This document shows positions 34,048 to 42,790 of a DNA stretch of 64,000 bases, piece after piece. The DNA is from Cohaesibacter marisflavi. GTDB lineage: Bacteria > Pseudomonadota > Alphaproteobacteria > Rhizobiales > Cohaesibacteraceae. A program made the position numbers and the translations under genes. The DNA is taken from the NCBI RefSeq assembly GCF_900115225.1, contig NZ_FOVR01000013.1:62001-126000 (forward strand). The letters run 5' to 3'. The first letter of the stretch is position 1, and every line of letters starts with the position of its first letter. A model generated the notes under the pieces. The model ran no database searches. It had not been told where the DNA came from and saw nothing but the letters and a program-made list of their open reading frames with translations.

Positions 34048-35253
34048 ATGTCGGAGGCATTCGTTTGCGATGCTGTGCGCACGCCTATCGGGCGCTATGG
34101 GGGCGCCTTGTCTTCCGTGCGGGCCGATGATCTGGCCGCCGTGCCGCTTCGGGCACTGCTGGAACGCAATCCGCAACTTGATTGGGAGCAGGTGGATGAC
34201 GTGATCCTTGGCTGTGCCAATCAGGCTGGCGAGGATAATCGCAATGTTGCCCGCATGGCGGTTTTATTGTCCGGACTGCCGGTTGGAGTGCCGGGAACAA
34301 CGGTCAATCGGCTCTGTGGGTCGGGTATGGATGCCATCGGGCTGGCTGCTCGCACCATACGCGCCGGAGATGGCGACATGTTGGTTGCTGGCGGCGTGGA
34401 AAGCATGAGCCGGGCGCCTTTTGTGGTGGCCAAGGCTGGCAATGCCTTTTCTCGCAATGCTGAAATGTATGACACGACGATTGGCTGGCGTTTCAAGAAT
34501 GCAGTGCTTGATAAGGTGCACGGCACGCACAGCATGCCGGAAACGGCCGATAATGTGGCCGAGGACTATGATATTACGCGCGAAGATCAGGACCGCTTTG
34601 CCGCTGAAAGTCAGCGTCGCTGGGAAGAAGCCCAGAAGGCGGGGCGCTTTGCCGAGGAAATTGTTCCCGTCACCATTCCCCAACGCAAGGGAGACCCGCT
34701 TGTCGTTGATATTGATGAGCATCCGCGTCCGGGAACAAGCGTTGAAACGCTTGCCAAGCTGCGTGGGGTGAATGGACCTGATCTGACGGTGACAGCGGGC
34801 AACGCCTCGGGGGTCAATGATGGCGCTGCAGGGCTGATTGTTGCCTCTGAAGCTGCTGCCAAGACCAATGGCTTGACTCCGAAGGCTCGCATCGTAGCCA
34901 TGGCAGCTGCCGGAGTGCCACCGCGTGTGATGGGCATCGGACCAGTTCCGGCAACCCGTCGGGTGCTGGAGAGGGCCGGTCTGACATTGGGCCAGATGGA
35001 TGTTATCGAGCTCAATGAAGCCTTTGCAGCGCAGTCGCTTGCCGTTCTGCGAGACCTCGGGCTACCCGAGGATGCCTCATATATCAACGCCAATGGCGGC
35101 GCGATCGCCATGGGCCATCCGCTGGGGATGTCCGGGGCGCGGCTTGTGCTGCACGCCACCTACCAGCTTCAACGCACCGGTGGGCGCTATGCGCTCTGCA
35201 CCATGTGCGTCGGGGTCGGGCAGGGCATCGCTCTCATTCTGGAACGCGTCTGA
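34048..35253 (+). CDS. paaJ: 3-oxoadipyl-CoA / 3-oxo-5,6-dehydrosuberyl-CoA thiolase
   Basis: Performs the thiolytic steps of phenylacetate degradation, releasing acetyl-CoA and succinyl-CoA. It is a 401-residue thiolase of the PaaJ/PcaF type. The acyl-acceptor cysteine is Cys90 in [13 protein letters not shown]. The downstream [15 protein letters not shown] segment follows [13 protein letters not shown], and the second active-site Cys is in [10 protein letters not shown]. It starts the plus-strand paa operon with GGGGGGAG before the ATG and a PaaR-type site 46 nt upstream; paaA follows after 14 nt. Confidence 0.92.
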   Translation: MSEAFVCDAVRTPIGRYGGALSSVRADDLAAVPLRALLERNPQLDWEQVDDVILGCANQAGEDNRNVARMAVLLSGLPVGVPGTTVNRLCGSGMDAIGLAARTIRAGDGDMLVAGGVESMSRAPFVVAKAGNAFSRNAEMYDTTIGWRFKNAVLDKVHGTHSMPETADNVAEDYDITREDQDRFAAESQRRWEEAQKAGRFAEEIVPVTIPQRKGDPLVVDIDEHPRPGTSVETLAKLRGVNGPDLTVTAGNASGVNDGAAGLIVASEAAAKTNGLTPKARIVAMAAAGVPPRVMGIGPVPATRRVLERAGLTLGQMDVIELNEAFAAQSLAVLRDLGLPEDASYINANGGAIAMGHPLGMSGARLVLHATYQLQRTGGRYALCTMCVGVGQGIALILERV

Positions 35254-35267
35254 AGAGGAGGTCGGAC

Positions 35268-36266
35268 ATGTATGCACAGATGGTGAAGTCGGAAGGAATG
35301 AAGTCTCGGGACGAAATGACGCCTGAAGAACAGGCGTTTCAGGATCGGGTCGATCGGGGGGAAAAGATCGAGCCTAAGGAATGGATGCCCGAAGGGTATC
35401 GCAAAACACTGATCCGGCAGATCGGACAGCATGCCCATTCGGAGATTGTCGGACAGTTGCCCGAAGGCAACTGGATTACACGAGCGCCAACTCTTGAGCG
35501 TAAGGCCATTTTGTTGGCCAAGGTGCAGGATGAAGCCGGACACGGGCTGTATCTTTATTCAGCAGCGGAAACGCTGGGGGTCAGCCGCGATGAGCTTACA
35601 GAGAAGCTCCACTCTGGCGCCATGAAATATAGCTCGATTTTCAATTACCCCACCCTGACATGGGCGGATATGGGAGCTGTGGGCTGGCTGGTAGATGGCG
35701 CTGCCATCATGAATCAGGTGCCTCTGCAGCGCACATCCTATGGCCCTTACAGCCGGGCGATGATCCGGATCTGCAAGGAGGAGAGTTTCCACCAGCGACA
35801 AGGCTACGCCATCATGATGAAGATGGCAGAAGGCACTCCGGCGCAGAAGGAAATGGCGCAGGATGCGCTCAATCGCTTCTGGTATCCGTCGTTGATGATG
35901 TTTGGTCCGTCCGATGCCGAGTCGGTTCATTCTGCCCAATCCATTGCCTGGAAAATCAAGATCAATACTAACGACGAGCTGCGCCAGAAATTTGTCGATC
36001 AGACGGTGCCTCAGGCTGAATATCTGGGCCTTTCCATTCCCGATGACAATCTCAGATGGAACGAGGAGAAGGGCGGCTACGACTTCAGCGAGCCGAACTG
36101 GTCTGAGTTTTTCGAGGTCATCAAGGGCAACGGGCCGTGCAATCGCGAGAGGATGAATGCGCGGGTCAAGGCCTGGGATGATGGCGCATGGTTCCGCGAA
36201 GGACTGTACGCCCATGCAGAAAAGGCCGCGCATCGTCGGGCTGCGGCAACCACTGCCGCTGAGTGA
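35268..36266 (+). CDS. paaA: 1,2-phenylacetyl-CoA epoxidase catalytic subunit PaaA
   Basis: Catalytic di-iron subunit of the PaaABCE monooxygenase that converts phenylacetyl-CoA to the ring 1,2-epoxide. About 332 residues, close to E. coli PaaA along the whole length. Iron ligands are visible in [17 protein letters not shown] and [11 protein letters not shown], with the aspartate in [10 protein letters not shown]. The ATG at 35268 has GAGGAGG upstream; the longer frame from 35205 overlaps the thiolase gene. It forms the complex with PaaC and PaaB encoded just downstream. Confidence 0.96.
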   Translation: MYAQMVKSEGMKSRDEMTPEEQAFQDRVDRGEKIEPKEWMPEGYRKTLIRQIGQHAHSEIVGQLPEGNWITRAPTLERKAILLAKVQDEAGHGLYLYSAAETLGVSRDELTEKLHSGAMKYSSIFNYPTLTWADMGAVGWLVDGAAIMNQVPLQRTSYGPYSRAMIRICKEESFHQRQGYAIMMKMAEGTPAQKEMAQDALNRFWYPSLMMFGPSDAESVHSAQSIAWKIKINTNDELRQKFVDQTVPQAEYLGLSIPDDNLRWNEEKGGYDFSEPNWSEFFEVIKGNGPCNRERMNARVKAWDDGAWFREGLYAHAEKAAHRRAAATTAAE

Positions 36267-36295
36267 TAGCGGAAATTTTTGGGGGAGGAATTATA

Positions 36296-36583
36296 ATGTC
36301 TAGAAAAGAATGGCCGCTTTGGGAAGTGTTTATCAGAGGGCAGCACGGGCTCAACCATCGCCATGTCGGCAGCCTGCACGCATCTGACGCCGAGATGGCA
36401 ATCCATCATGCGCGTGATGTTTATACGCGCCGCAAGGAGGGCGTATCGATCTGGGTGGTGAAATCCAACGACATCACCGCATCTAGCCCGTCGGAGAAAG
36501 GGCCGCTGTTCGATCCGGCCGAGAGCAAGGCTTATCGCCATCCGACCTTCTTTGATATCCCTGATGAAGTGGGGCATATGTGA
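36296..36583 (+). CDS. paaB: 1,2-phenylacetyl-CoA epoxidase subunit PaaB
   Basis: Small structural subunit of the epoxidase, about 95 residues, starting MSRKEWPLWEVFIRGQHGLNHRHVGSLHA as in other PaaB proteins. GGGGGAGGAA precedes the ATG. Its stop overlaps the paaC start (ATGTGATG). It bridges PaaAC heterodimers in the E. coli complex. Confidence 0.95.
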   Translation: MSRKEWPLWEVFIRGQHGLNHRHVGSLHASDAEMAIHHARDVYTRRKEGVSIWVVKSNDITASSPSEKGPLFDPAESKAYRHPTFFDIPDEVGHM

Positions 36584-37419
36584 TGAGTGTGGGAGCTATG
36601 GAAAAGGCTGCGACCGGGGCTATACTGAACCCGGTCGAGGACCGGTTTGTCAGCGATGATGCGCTGGCACCCGCCTTCTTTGAGTGGCTGTGTCGCATGG
36701 GGGATAGCGCTCTAGTGCTGGGGCACAGGGTGTCTGAATGGTGCGGGCATGCCCCCGCACTTGAAGAAGACATCGCTATGGCCAATACGGCGCTGGACCT
36801 GATTGGCCACACCCAGATGTGGCTGGGGCTTGCCGGCGAGGTTGAAGACAAGGGACGGGATGCGGATGCGCTGGCCTATCTGCGCGATGCGCTGCAATTC
36901 CGCAATCTATTGCTCTGTGAGCTGCCCAATGGCGACATGGGCGTGACGATCATGCGCCAGTTCCTGTTTGATGCTCGCCACTATGCCCTGTTGATGCGCC
37001 TTACCGGTTCGGTCAGTCCACGGGTTGCCGAGATTGCAGCCAAGGCTGTCAAGGAAGCCAGTTATCATCTGGAGCGCTCCTCGGATCTGGTTGTCCGGCT
37101 GGGGGATGGCACGGATGAGAGCCAACGCCGTATGCAGGCTGCCCTTGGTCAGCTCTGGCCTTATGTGGACGAGATGTTCGTTGCCGATGCGGTGGACGAA
37201 GCCGTGGCCAAGGCGGGCATAGCCCCAGACCCTTCGGATTTGAAAGCCGAATGGGAGGAAACTGTGCGCTCGGTGTTGGCTGAGGCCATGCTCGATATGC
37301 CGGGGCCAGCAGGCTTTGCCCAAACCGGTGGCGTCATTGGGCGTCATACGGAGCATCTGGGCTATATTCTGGCTGAAATGCAGTTTTTGCAGCGGGCCTA
37401 TCCGGGCGCACGTTGGTAG
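36583..37419 (+). CDS. paaC: 1,2-phenylacetyl-CoA epoxidase structural subunit PaaC
   Basis: Non-catalytic ferritin-like partner of PaaA, about 278 residues. Family features are GHRVSEWCGHAPALEEDIAMANTALDLIGHTQMWL, RQFLFDARHYALLMRL and KEASYHLERSSDLVVRLGDGTDESQRRMQAAL. The start at 36583 overlaps the paaB stop; Met at 36598, preceded by GGGAG, is an alternative. Without PaaC, PaaA is inactive in E. coli. Confidence 0.94.
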   Translation: MSVGAMEKAATGAILNPVEDRFVSDDALAPAFFEWLCRMGDSALVLGHRVSEWCGHAPALEEDIAMANTALDLIGHTQMWLGLAGEVEDKGRDADALAYLRDALQFRNLLLCELPNGDMGVTIMRQFLFDARHYALLMRLTGSVSPRVAEIAAKAVKEASYHLERSSDLVVRLGDGTDESQRRMQAALGQLWPYVDEMFVADAVDEAVAKAGIAPDPSDLKAEWEETVRSVLAEAMLDMPGPAGFAQTGGVIGRHTEHLGYILAEMQFLQRAYPGARW

Positions 37420-37423
37420 AACC

Positions 37424-37969
37424 ATGGTCACTCAGCAGAACCTATCCGCTTCCATAGTGCAGCCTTCTGTCGATATCGTCTGGGGCTGGCTGGCTGATGT
37501 GCCAGATCCGGAAATTCCGGTCGTTTCAGTCATCGAGTTAGGGATTGTGCGAGAGGTCCGCTATGAGGGCGAAACGCTTGTTGTTGCCGTCACACCGACC
37601 TATTCGGGCTGTCCGGCAACGGCTGTGATAGATCTCGCCATCGAAGAAAAGCTGCGTGAAAAGGGCATTGATCAACTGCGTCTTGAACGGCGTCTGTCAC
37701 CCCCATGGACCAGCGACTGGATTGCTCGGGATGCGCGCGAGAAGCTGCGCGCCTTCGGGATTGCGCCGCCGATTGATGGCACTGCAGCCAGTGGTGTCAT
37801 GGCCGCACGGGCGCGCCGCATGAGCGGCAAGAGCAATCTGGTGGTGGAATGCCCGCGCTGTGCTTCGACCAACACGGAACGTGTCAGCCAGTTCGGCTCC
37901 ACCCCTTGCAAAGCCTCGTGGCGCTGTAAGGACTGTCTGGAACCCTTTGACTATTTCAAATGCATCTAA
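37424..37969 (+). CDS. paaD: PaaD-like Fe-S assembly protein of the epoxidase
   Basis: A 181-residue protein with an N-terminal MIP18/DUF59 domain (VPDPEIPVVSVIELGIVREV ... TPTYSGCPA) and a C-terminal zinc-ribbon-like cluster (CPRCAS ... CKASWRCKDC ... CI). PaaD is needed for full epoxidase activity and is thought to serve Fe-S insertion into PaaE. It lies 5 nt after paaC. The long upstream extension of the frame overlaps paaC and is rejected. Confidence 0.94.
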   Translation: MVTQQNLSASIVQPSVDIVWGWLADVPDPEIPVVSVIELGIVREVRYEGETLVVAVTPTYSGCPATAVIDLAIEEKLREKGIDQLRLERRLSPPWTSDWIARDAREKLRAFGIAPPIDGTAASGVMAARARRMSGKSNLVVECPRCASTNTERVSQFGSTPCKASWRCKDCLEPFDYFKCI

Positions 37970-37990
37970 GCCTTGGAGGAGAGGCTTGCC

Positions 37991-39067
37991 ATGTCACGAT
38001 TTTCATCACTTGAAGTGACCGATGTGCGTCGCGAAACCCGCGATGCCGTGGTCCTGACGTTAAAACCCGACCCTGCAGATGCGGAGGCTTTCGCCTTTAC
38101 GCAAGGGCAATATCTCACCTTTCGCCGGATGTTTGATCAGGAAGAGCTGAGGCGTTCCTATTCCATCTGCGCGGGCCTTGACGAGGGGTGCCTGAAGGTC
38201 GGGATCAAATGCGTTGAGGGGGGAGCCTTTTCCACCTGGGCCAATGAAGAGCTGAAGGTGGGCGACCATATAGACGCCATGCCACCGGCGGGTCGCTTCT
38301 TCACGCAGATTGATCCGGCAGCTGAGAAAACTTATCTCGCCTTTGCTGGAGGGTCGGGTATTACACCGGTGCTCTCGATCATCAAGACGGTCCTGGCTCG
38401 CGAACCGAAATCCAACGTCACGCTGGTGTATGCCAATCGGCAGGTGAGTTCGATCATGTTCCGCGAGGAACTGGAAGACCTCAAGAATATGTATCTGGGC
38501 CGGTTGTCCGTGATCCATATTCTCAAGAGTGAGGGGCAGGAAATCGATCTCTTCACCGGCCGCATTGATGACGAGAAACTGGACGCCCTGTTCAATCTCT
38601 GGATTGAGGCCGACAGTGTTGATACCGCCTTCATCTGCGGACCAGAGCCCATGATGCTGACCATTGCGGACAATCTGCGCAAGCATGGTATTTCTGATGA
38701 GCAGATCAAGTTCGAGCTTTTTGCCACGTCTCAGCCGGGCCGGGCTCGCAAGCAGGTCGTTTCCAAAGAAGCGTCGGTCACGCGCAATAGCTGCGCGGTC
38801 TCGGTGACCCTGGATGGCGCAACGCGCAGCTTCACGATGCCCAAGGATGGCAATTCGATTCTCGAAGCAGCGATTGCCAATAACATGGATGCTCCGTTTT
38901 CCTGCAAAGCCGGGGTTTGCTCCACCTGTCGGGCCCGTGTGCTGGAGGGCGAGGTCGAGATGGCTGTGAATCATGCTCTTGAGGACTATGAGGTGAAGGC
39001 TGGCTATGTGCTGTCGTGCCAATGTGCGCCGGTCTCGGACAAGGTGGTGTTGAGCTATGACGAGTGA
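37991..39067 (+). CDS. paaE: 1,2-phenylacetyl-CoA epoxidase reductase subunit PaaE
   Basis: NADPH-dependent ferredoxin-reductase-type subunit that feeds electrons to PaaA. About 358 residues in three parts. An FAD domain carries RRSYSICAGLDEG, an NAD(P)-binding domain carries AGGSGITPVLSIIKTVL and CGPEPMM, and a C-terminal plant-type [2Fe-2S] domain carries CKAGVCSTCRARVLEGEVEM and the fourth Cys in LSCQC. The ATG at 37991 is used. Its end overlaps the start of the next gene by 11 nt, showing tight coupling. Confidence 0.95.
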   Translation: MSRFSSLEVTDVRRETRDAVVLTLKPDPADAEAFAFTQGQYLTFRRMFDQEELRRSYSICAGLDEGCLKVGIKCVEGGAFSTWANEELKVGDHIDAMPPAGRFFTQIDPAAEKTYLAFAGGSGITPVLSIIKTVLAREPKSNVTLVYANRQVSSIMFREELEDLKNMYLGRLSVIHILKSEGQEIDLFTGRIDDEKLDALFNLWIEADSVDTAFICGPEPMMLTIADNLRKHGISDEQIKFELFATSQPGRARKQVVSKEASVTRNSCAVSVTLDGATRSFTMPKDGNSILEAAIANNMDAPFSCKAGVCSTCRARVLEGEVEMAVNHALEDYEVKAGYVLSCQCAPVSDKVVLSYDE

Positions 39068-39821
39068 TGCAGGACTGATGCCGATTGATGAGTATCTCGC
39101 GCAAGGGGGAAAGCTCACCTCGCCGGAGAATGTATCCCCACGCTATCGTGCCGAGCTTTTGAAGCTGATGTCGTCCTTTGTTGACAGCGAATTGGCAGGC
39201 TCTGCCGGTTTTGCCAATGCCATCAATTGGGCTCCGGGTATAGCGCAACGGATAGCAGCCTGCCGGATCACTCTTGAGAAGGCGGCCAGCGCGGAAAAGG
39301 TGCTCGATCTCATGGAAGATTTCGGCACTGACAAGGCTCTTTATAATCGGGCCCATGATTGGGCGGCTCGCATGCCGCGTGACGCTGCCATTGACCCTTG
39401 CCGCCAAGGGGGCGACATGCGCCTTTCGGTTTTTCATGCGCCGCTTGTCAGTTGGACGGATGCCTGCGTCATGAACCTGCTGATGGGGCTGGCAACGGGC
39501 ATCCAGCTTGGAGAGCTGGCTCAGGTTTCCTATAGCCCGCTCGCTGAAGCGATCCGGGAGATTGCCCCTGTTGAAGTGCGCCACAAGGAGATGGGGCGAG
39601 TCGCGCTGGAGGATATTTGCTCCAGGGCCGAAGGGCGGTCTGAAGCCGCAGCCTCAATTGATTATTGGTATCCACGCGTGGCGGCGACCTTCGGTGTGAT
39701 TGGCTCGGAACGGTTCGAGCGGTTGCATCGGAAAGGGCTGCGACACAGCACTAACGAGGTGCTTCTCGACGCATGGCAGAAAGCTTCCAGGGGCGAGATT
39801 GCAGCGCTCGGGCTGAGCTAG
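39057..39821 (+). CDS. PaaA/PaaC-like ferritin-fold protein with a partly lost di-iron site
   Basis: A 254-residue member of the phenylacetic-acid-catabolic protein family, downstream of paaE and before paaZ. It aligns with PaaA: SSFVDSELAG for [28 protein letters not shown] for [35 protein letters not shown] for [16 protein letters not shown], and REIAPVEVRHKEMG for [11 protein letters not shown]. The ExxH of the last helix is kept, but the first ExxH has become ExxA and the LVDG aspartate is missing, so a normal di-iron centre seems unlikely. It starts inside the paaE stop region (11-nt overlap) and is 26 nt from paaZ. A role as an accessory or regulatory subunit is possible; no function is known to me. 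Confidence 0.8.
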   Translation: MTSDAGLMPIDEYLAQGGKLTSPENVSPRYRAELLKLMSSFVDSELAGSAGFANAINWAPGIAQRIAACRITLEKAASAEKVLDLMEDFGTDKALYNRAHDWAARMPRDAAIDPCRQGGDMRLSVFHAPLVSWTDACVMNLLMGLATGIQLGELAQVSYSPLAEAIREIAPVEVRHKEMGRVALEDICSRAEGRSEAAASIDYWYPRVAATFGVIGSERFERLHRKGLRHSTNEVLLDAWQKASRGEIAALGLS

Positions 39822-39847
39822 GCTAATCCAAGTAGAAAGGAACAATC

Positions 39848-41926
39848 ATGAAGGACGAGACCCTGTCTCCGCGCCGTCTGGAAAGTTATGTTGTCGGCGC
39901 CTGGCGCACGGGTGAAGGCGAGGGCGCGCCTGTTGCCAATGCCGCCACAGGCGTGGTGCATGCCTTGATAGGAACCAAGGGGCTTGATTTTCGTGCAGCT
40001 CTTGAATGGGGGCGTGCGGTGGGCGGGCCCGCTTTGCGGGCCATGACGATCCATCAACGCGCCCTGATGCTCAAGGCACTTGGCCTGAAGCTGATGGAGC
40101 TGAAGGAAGACTTCTATCAGGAGAGCTTTGCCACTGGGGCCACGCGCAGCGATGCCTGGCCCGATATCGAGGGCGGCATTGGAACCATGCTGACCTTTGC
40201 ATCCAAGGCGCGGCGGGAATTTCCCAATGCACGGGTGCTGACGGAAGGGCCTGTCGAGACTTTAGCGCGGGATGCCTCCTTCATGGGGCAACATATTCTG
40301 ACGCCGATGGAAGGTGTGGCCATTCACATCAACGCCTACAATTTTCCGGTTTGGGGCATGTTGGAGAAAATCGCTCCTTCGCTGATTGCGGGCATGCCTT
40401 GCCTCGTCAAACCAGCTAGCCAGACCGCCTATCTTACAGAATTGGTGGTGCGGCGCATGCTGGAAACCGGTCTGCTGCCCGACGGTGCCTTGCAGATTGT
40501 AACCGGTGATCCGGGTGATCTGCTGGATCATGTGACCGAGCAGGATGTGGTGACCTTCACCGGTTCGGCCACAACTGGTCAGATGCTTAGGAGCAAACCG
40601 GCCATCATTGCCAATTCCGTTCGTTTCACGATGGAGGCCGATAGTCTGAATGCATCTGTGCTTGGTGCGGATGCGGGCCCCGGGACGCCGGAATTTGATC
40701 TGTTCGTGCGTGAGGTGGCGCGTGAGATGACCGCCAAGGCGGGGCAGAAATGTACCGCCATTCGCCGCATCATGGTGCCTCGATCCCATGAAACCGCCTT
40801 CGTGGAGGCGCTCACGGCCAGGCTTGAGCAGGTGCCGATCGGGCTGCCGACAGACGCTTCCGTGCGTATGGGCGCGCTCGTTTCCCTCAAGGATCGAGAA
40901 ACAGTTCGTGCGCGCACTTCCGAATTGATGACCGAAGCAGAGCTCGTGGTTGGTGATCCTGAAAGCTGCCTTTTGGTCTCGGGCGATGGGGAACAAGGCG
41001 CCTTCATGGCTCCGGTGCTGTTGCGCTCTGCCAATCCGCAGGAAGGGGAGGCGGTGCATGGCATCGAGGCCTTTGGGCCTGTGGCAACGCTGATGCCTTA
41101 TGATGATCCGGAAGAGGCCATTGCTCTTTGTCGTAAGGGGCGAGGGTCGCTTGTCTCCTCTGTCTTCACGGATGATGGAGCACTGGCTGCCAAAATGGTG
41201 GCGGGGCTTGCGTCATTCCATGGACGCGTGATGATCGGCAATCGGGCTTCGGCCAAAAGCTCGACGGGCCATGGCTCTCCGCTTGCACCCTTGGTGCATG
41301 GTGGACCGGGCCGTGCCGGTGGCGGCGAGGAAATGGGGGGGATGCGTGGTGTGAAGCATTTCATGCAGCGCACCGCCATTCAGGGCGCTCCAGCGATGCT
41401 ATCGGCCGTCACGGGACAGTGGGTTGATGGCGCACCGGTGCAACATGATGTGCATCCGTTTCGCAAGTCCCTTGCCGACCTTGAGATCGGGGATCAAATC
41501 GTCACGGACGCCCGCCCGGTTACGCAGGCTGATGTGGAGCATTTCGCCGAATTTACCGGTGACACCTTTTATGCGCACATGGATAGCGCTGCGGCCAAGG
41601 CAAATCCGTTCTTTGAGGATCGCGTCGCCCATGGATATCTCATCGCCTCTTTTGCGGCAGGTCTGTTCGTTGATCCCGAACCGGGGCCGGTGCTGGCCAA
41701 CTATGGTGTCGATGCTATGCGCTTCATGATGCCGGTCTATTTTGGCGATAGCTTGCGGGTGCGCCTTACCTGCAAGGAGATCAATCCTCGCGAAAATGCC
41801 GAGCATGGTGAGGTGCGTTGGGACTGTCAGGTGGTCAATCAGAAGGGCGAGATCGTGGCGCACTATGACGTGTTGACCATGGTGGCCAAAAGCTGGCCCC
41901 TGTCCTTGTCTGATGCTGCGGAATAG
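39848..41926 (+). CDS. paaZ: Oxepin-CoA hydrolase / 3-oxo-5,6-dehydrosuberyl-CoA semialdehyde dehydrogenase PaaZ
   Basis: Bifunctional enzyme that opens the oxepin-CoA ring and oxidises the reactive aldehyde with NADP. The 692-residue protein has an N-terminal aldehyde dehydrogenase domain with Glu263 (FTMEADSLN) and Cys302 (KAGQKCTAIRR). The C-terminal MaoC-type hydratase domain has Asp572 and His577 in FTGDTFYAH and FEDRVAHGYLIASF. The length equals the E. coli enzyme. Last gene of the plus-strand operon, followed by a large palindromic terminator. Confidence 0.96.
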   Translation: MKDETLSPRRLESYVVGAWRTGEGEGAPVANAATGVVHALIGTKGLDFRAALEWGRAVGGPALRAMTIHQRALMLKALGLKLMELKEDFYQESFATGATRSDAWPDIEGGIGTMLTFASKARREFPNARVLTEGPVETLARDASFMGQHILTPMEGVAIHINAYNFPVWGMLEKIAPSLIAGMPCLVKPASQTAYLTELVVRRMLETGLLPDGALQIVTGDPGDLLDHVTEQDVVTFTGSATTGQMLRSKPAIIANSVRFTMEADSLNASVLGADAGPGTPEFDLFVREVAREMTAKAGQKCTAIRRIMVPRSHETAFVEALTARLEQVPIGLPTDASVRMGALVSLKDRETVRARTSELMTEAELVVGDPESCLLVSGDGEQGAFMAPVLLRSANPQEGEAVHGIEAFGPVATLMPYDDPEEAIALCRKGRGSLVSSVFTDDGALAAKMVAGLASFHGRVMIGNRASAKSSTGHGSPLAPLVHGGPGRAGGGEEMGGMRGVKHFMQRTAIQGAPAMLSAVTGQWVDGAPVQHDVHPFRKSLADLEIGDQIVTDARPVTQADVEHFAEFTGDTFYAHMDSAAAKANPFFEDRVAHGYLIASFAAGLFVDPEPGPVLANYGVDAMRFMMPVYFGDSLRVRLTCKEINPRENAEHGEVRWDCQVVNQKGEIVAHYDVLTMVAKSWPLSLSDAAE

Positions 41927-41936
41927 TTGGCGGAAA

Positions 41937-41972
41937 GGGGCCTGAACCGGCATCGATGCCGGTTCAGGCCCC
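41937..41972 (+). terminator. 36-bp perfect palindrome between convergent paaZ and the TetR gene
   Basis: GGGGCCTGAACCGGCAT-CG-ATGCCGGTTCAGGCCCC, a gapless 36-bp palindrome (stem up to 16-17 bp as RNA), 10 nt after the paaZ stop. It lacks an immediate T-run. Likely a bidirectional transcription end or mRNA 3' stabiliser. Confidence 0.7.
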
Positions 41973-42099
41973 TAGATTGGCTTTTGCTGTTTTGAGCGCA
42001 TTGAGGGGCTGAGCAACATCCAGTCTGCTTGCTGACGCTCTGGGCCGACTCTCGGGGCTATCTCTGGCTATATCAATGCTGTCTTGGGGAAGGCGGCGC

Positions 42100-42699
42100 C
42101 TAGCGGACGGCTTTCACCCCTTCCAGAATGAGCACAGTTGCCAAACGGGCATAGTCCTCGCGGGAAATGGGGCCATCTTCCTTGAACCACATATAGACCC
42201 AATTCATCATGCCGAACAAAGACATGGTGACAGGCATCAGCAGTGGGCGGTCGGGATCATCCAGAATCGGGTGGATCTCGCGTAGCGTGCTGGAGAAGCG
42301 TTTGACGACGCGGCGCTCCACCTTGACGATTTCGGCGCGCTGCTCGGCTGAGAGCGCCTGACTGGCGTTGAGCTGCACTTTGTGTTGATCGTCTGCGCCG
42401 CGATAGGCCTCTATGACCGTCCGGACCAGCTTTTCTAGTCGTTCTTCTGCAGGCAGGGATGGATCATCCGCGTCCGTCAGAGCTTGATCCAGCTCTTCGA
42501 GATGAGAATGCACGATCTCGAAAATCAGCGCATCCTTGGATGGATAATAGTGATAGAGCAGGGACTTGGACACGCCGGCGGCGGATGCGATCTGCGACAT
42601 GGAGGCTTTTTCCATGCCTTGCGTTGCGAAGACTCGTGCCGCATCCAGCAGCAAACTATGTTGTTTTTCTTCGAAATCGTTTGCGCGTGTTCTGGCCAT
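42100..42699 (-). CDS. paaR: TetR-family regulator of phenylacetate genes (PaaR-like)
   Basis: A 199-residue TetR regulator with the N-terminal HTH (residues about 8-55; ASMSQIASAAGVSKSLLYHYYPSKDALIFEI). The C-terminal helical domain presumably binds phenylacetyl-CoA, the known effector of PaaR proteins in other bacteria. The ATG at 42699 has GGAGAA upstream. It is the last gene of the paaGIK unit, yet also has a probable operator of its own just upstream (42777-42790), which overlaps the paaK stop codon and suggests autoregulation. The role is inferred from location and shared operators. Confidence 0.85.
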   Translation of the reverse strand: MARTRANDFEEKQHSLLLDAARVFATQGMEKASMSQIASAAGVSKSLLYHYYPSKDALIFEIVHSHLEELDQALTDADDPSLPAEERLEKLVRTVIEAYRGADDQHKVQLNASQALSAEQRAEIVKVERRVVKRFSSTLREIHPILDDPDRPLLMPVTMSLFGMMNWVYMWFKEDGPISREDYARLATVLILEGVKAVR

Positions 42700-42776
42700 G
42701 GACAGAGTTCTCCAAAATGCTGAAGACGAAAGTAGGGGGCTATTATGCCCCCTATACACCAAATTTGCTATAGTTG

Positions 42777-42790
42777 ACCATACGGTCGGT
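42777..42790 (-). promoter_or_regulatory. PaaR-type operator before the TetR gene
   Basis: ACCATACGGTCGGT, followed by TAAATT, is a one-sided match to the ACCGwCCGGwCGGT dyad and shares TACGGTCGGTTAA-type sequence with the other paa sites. It touches the paaK stop codon. Confidence 0.55.

Noticed and set aside
38060-39118. 352-residue minus-strand ORF opposite paaE
   Set aside because: Shadow of a conserved reductase gene.
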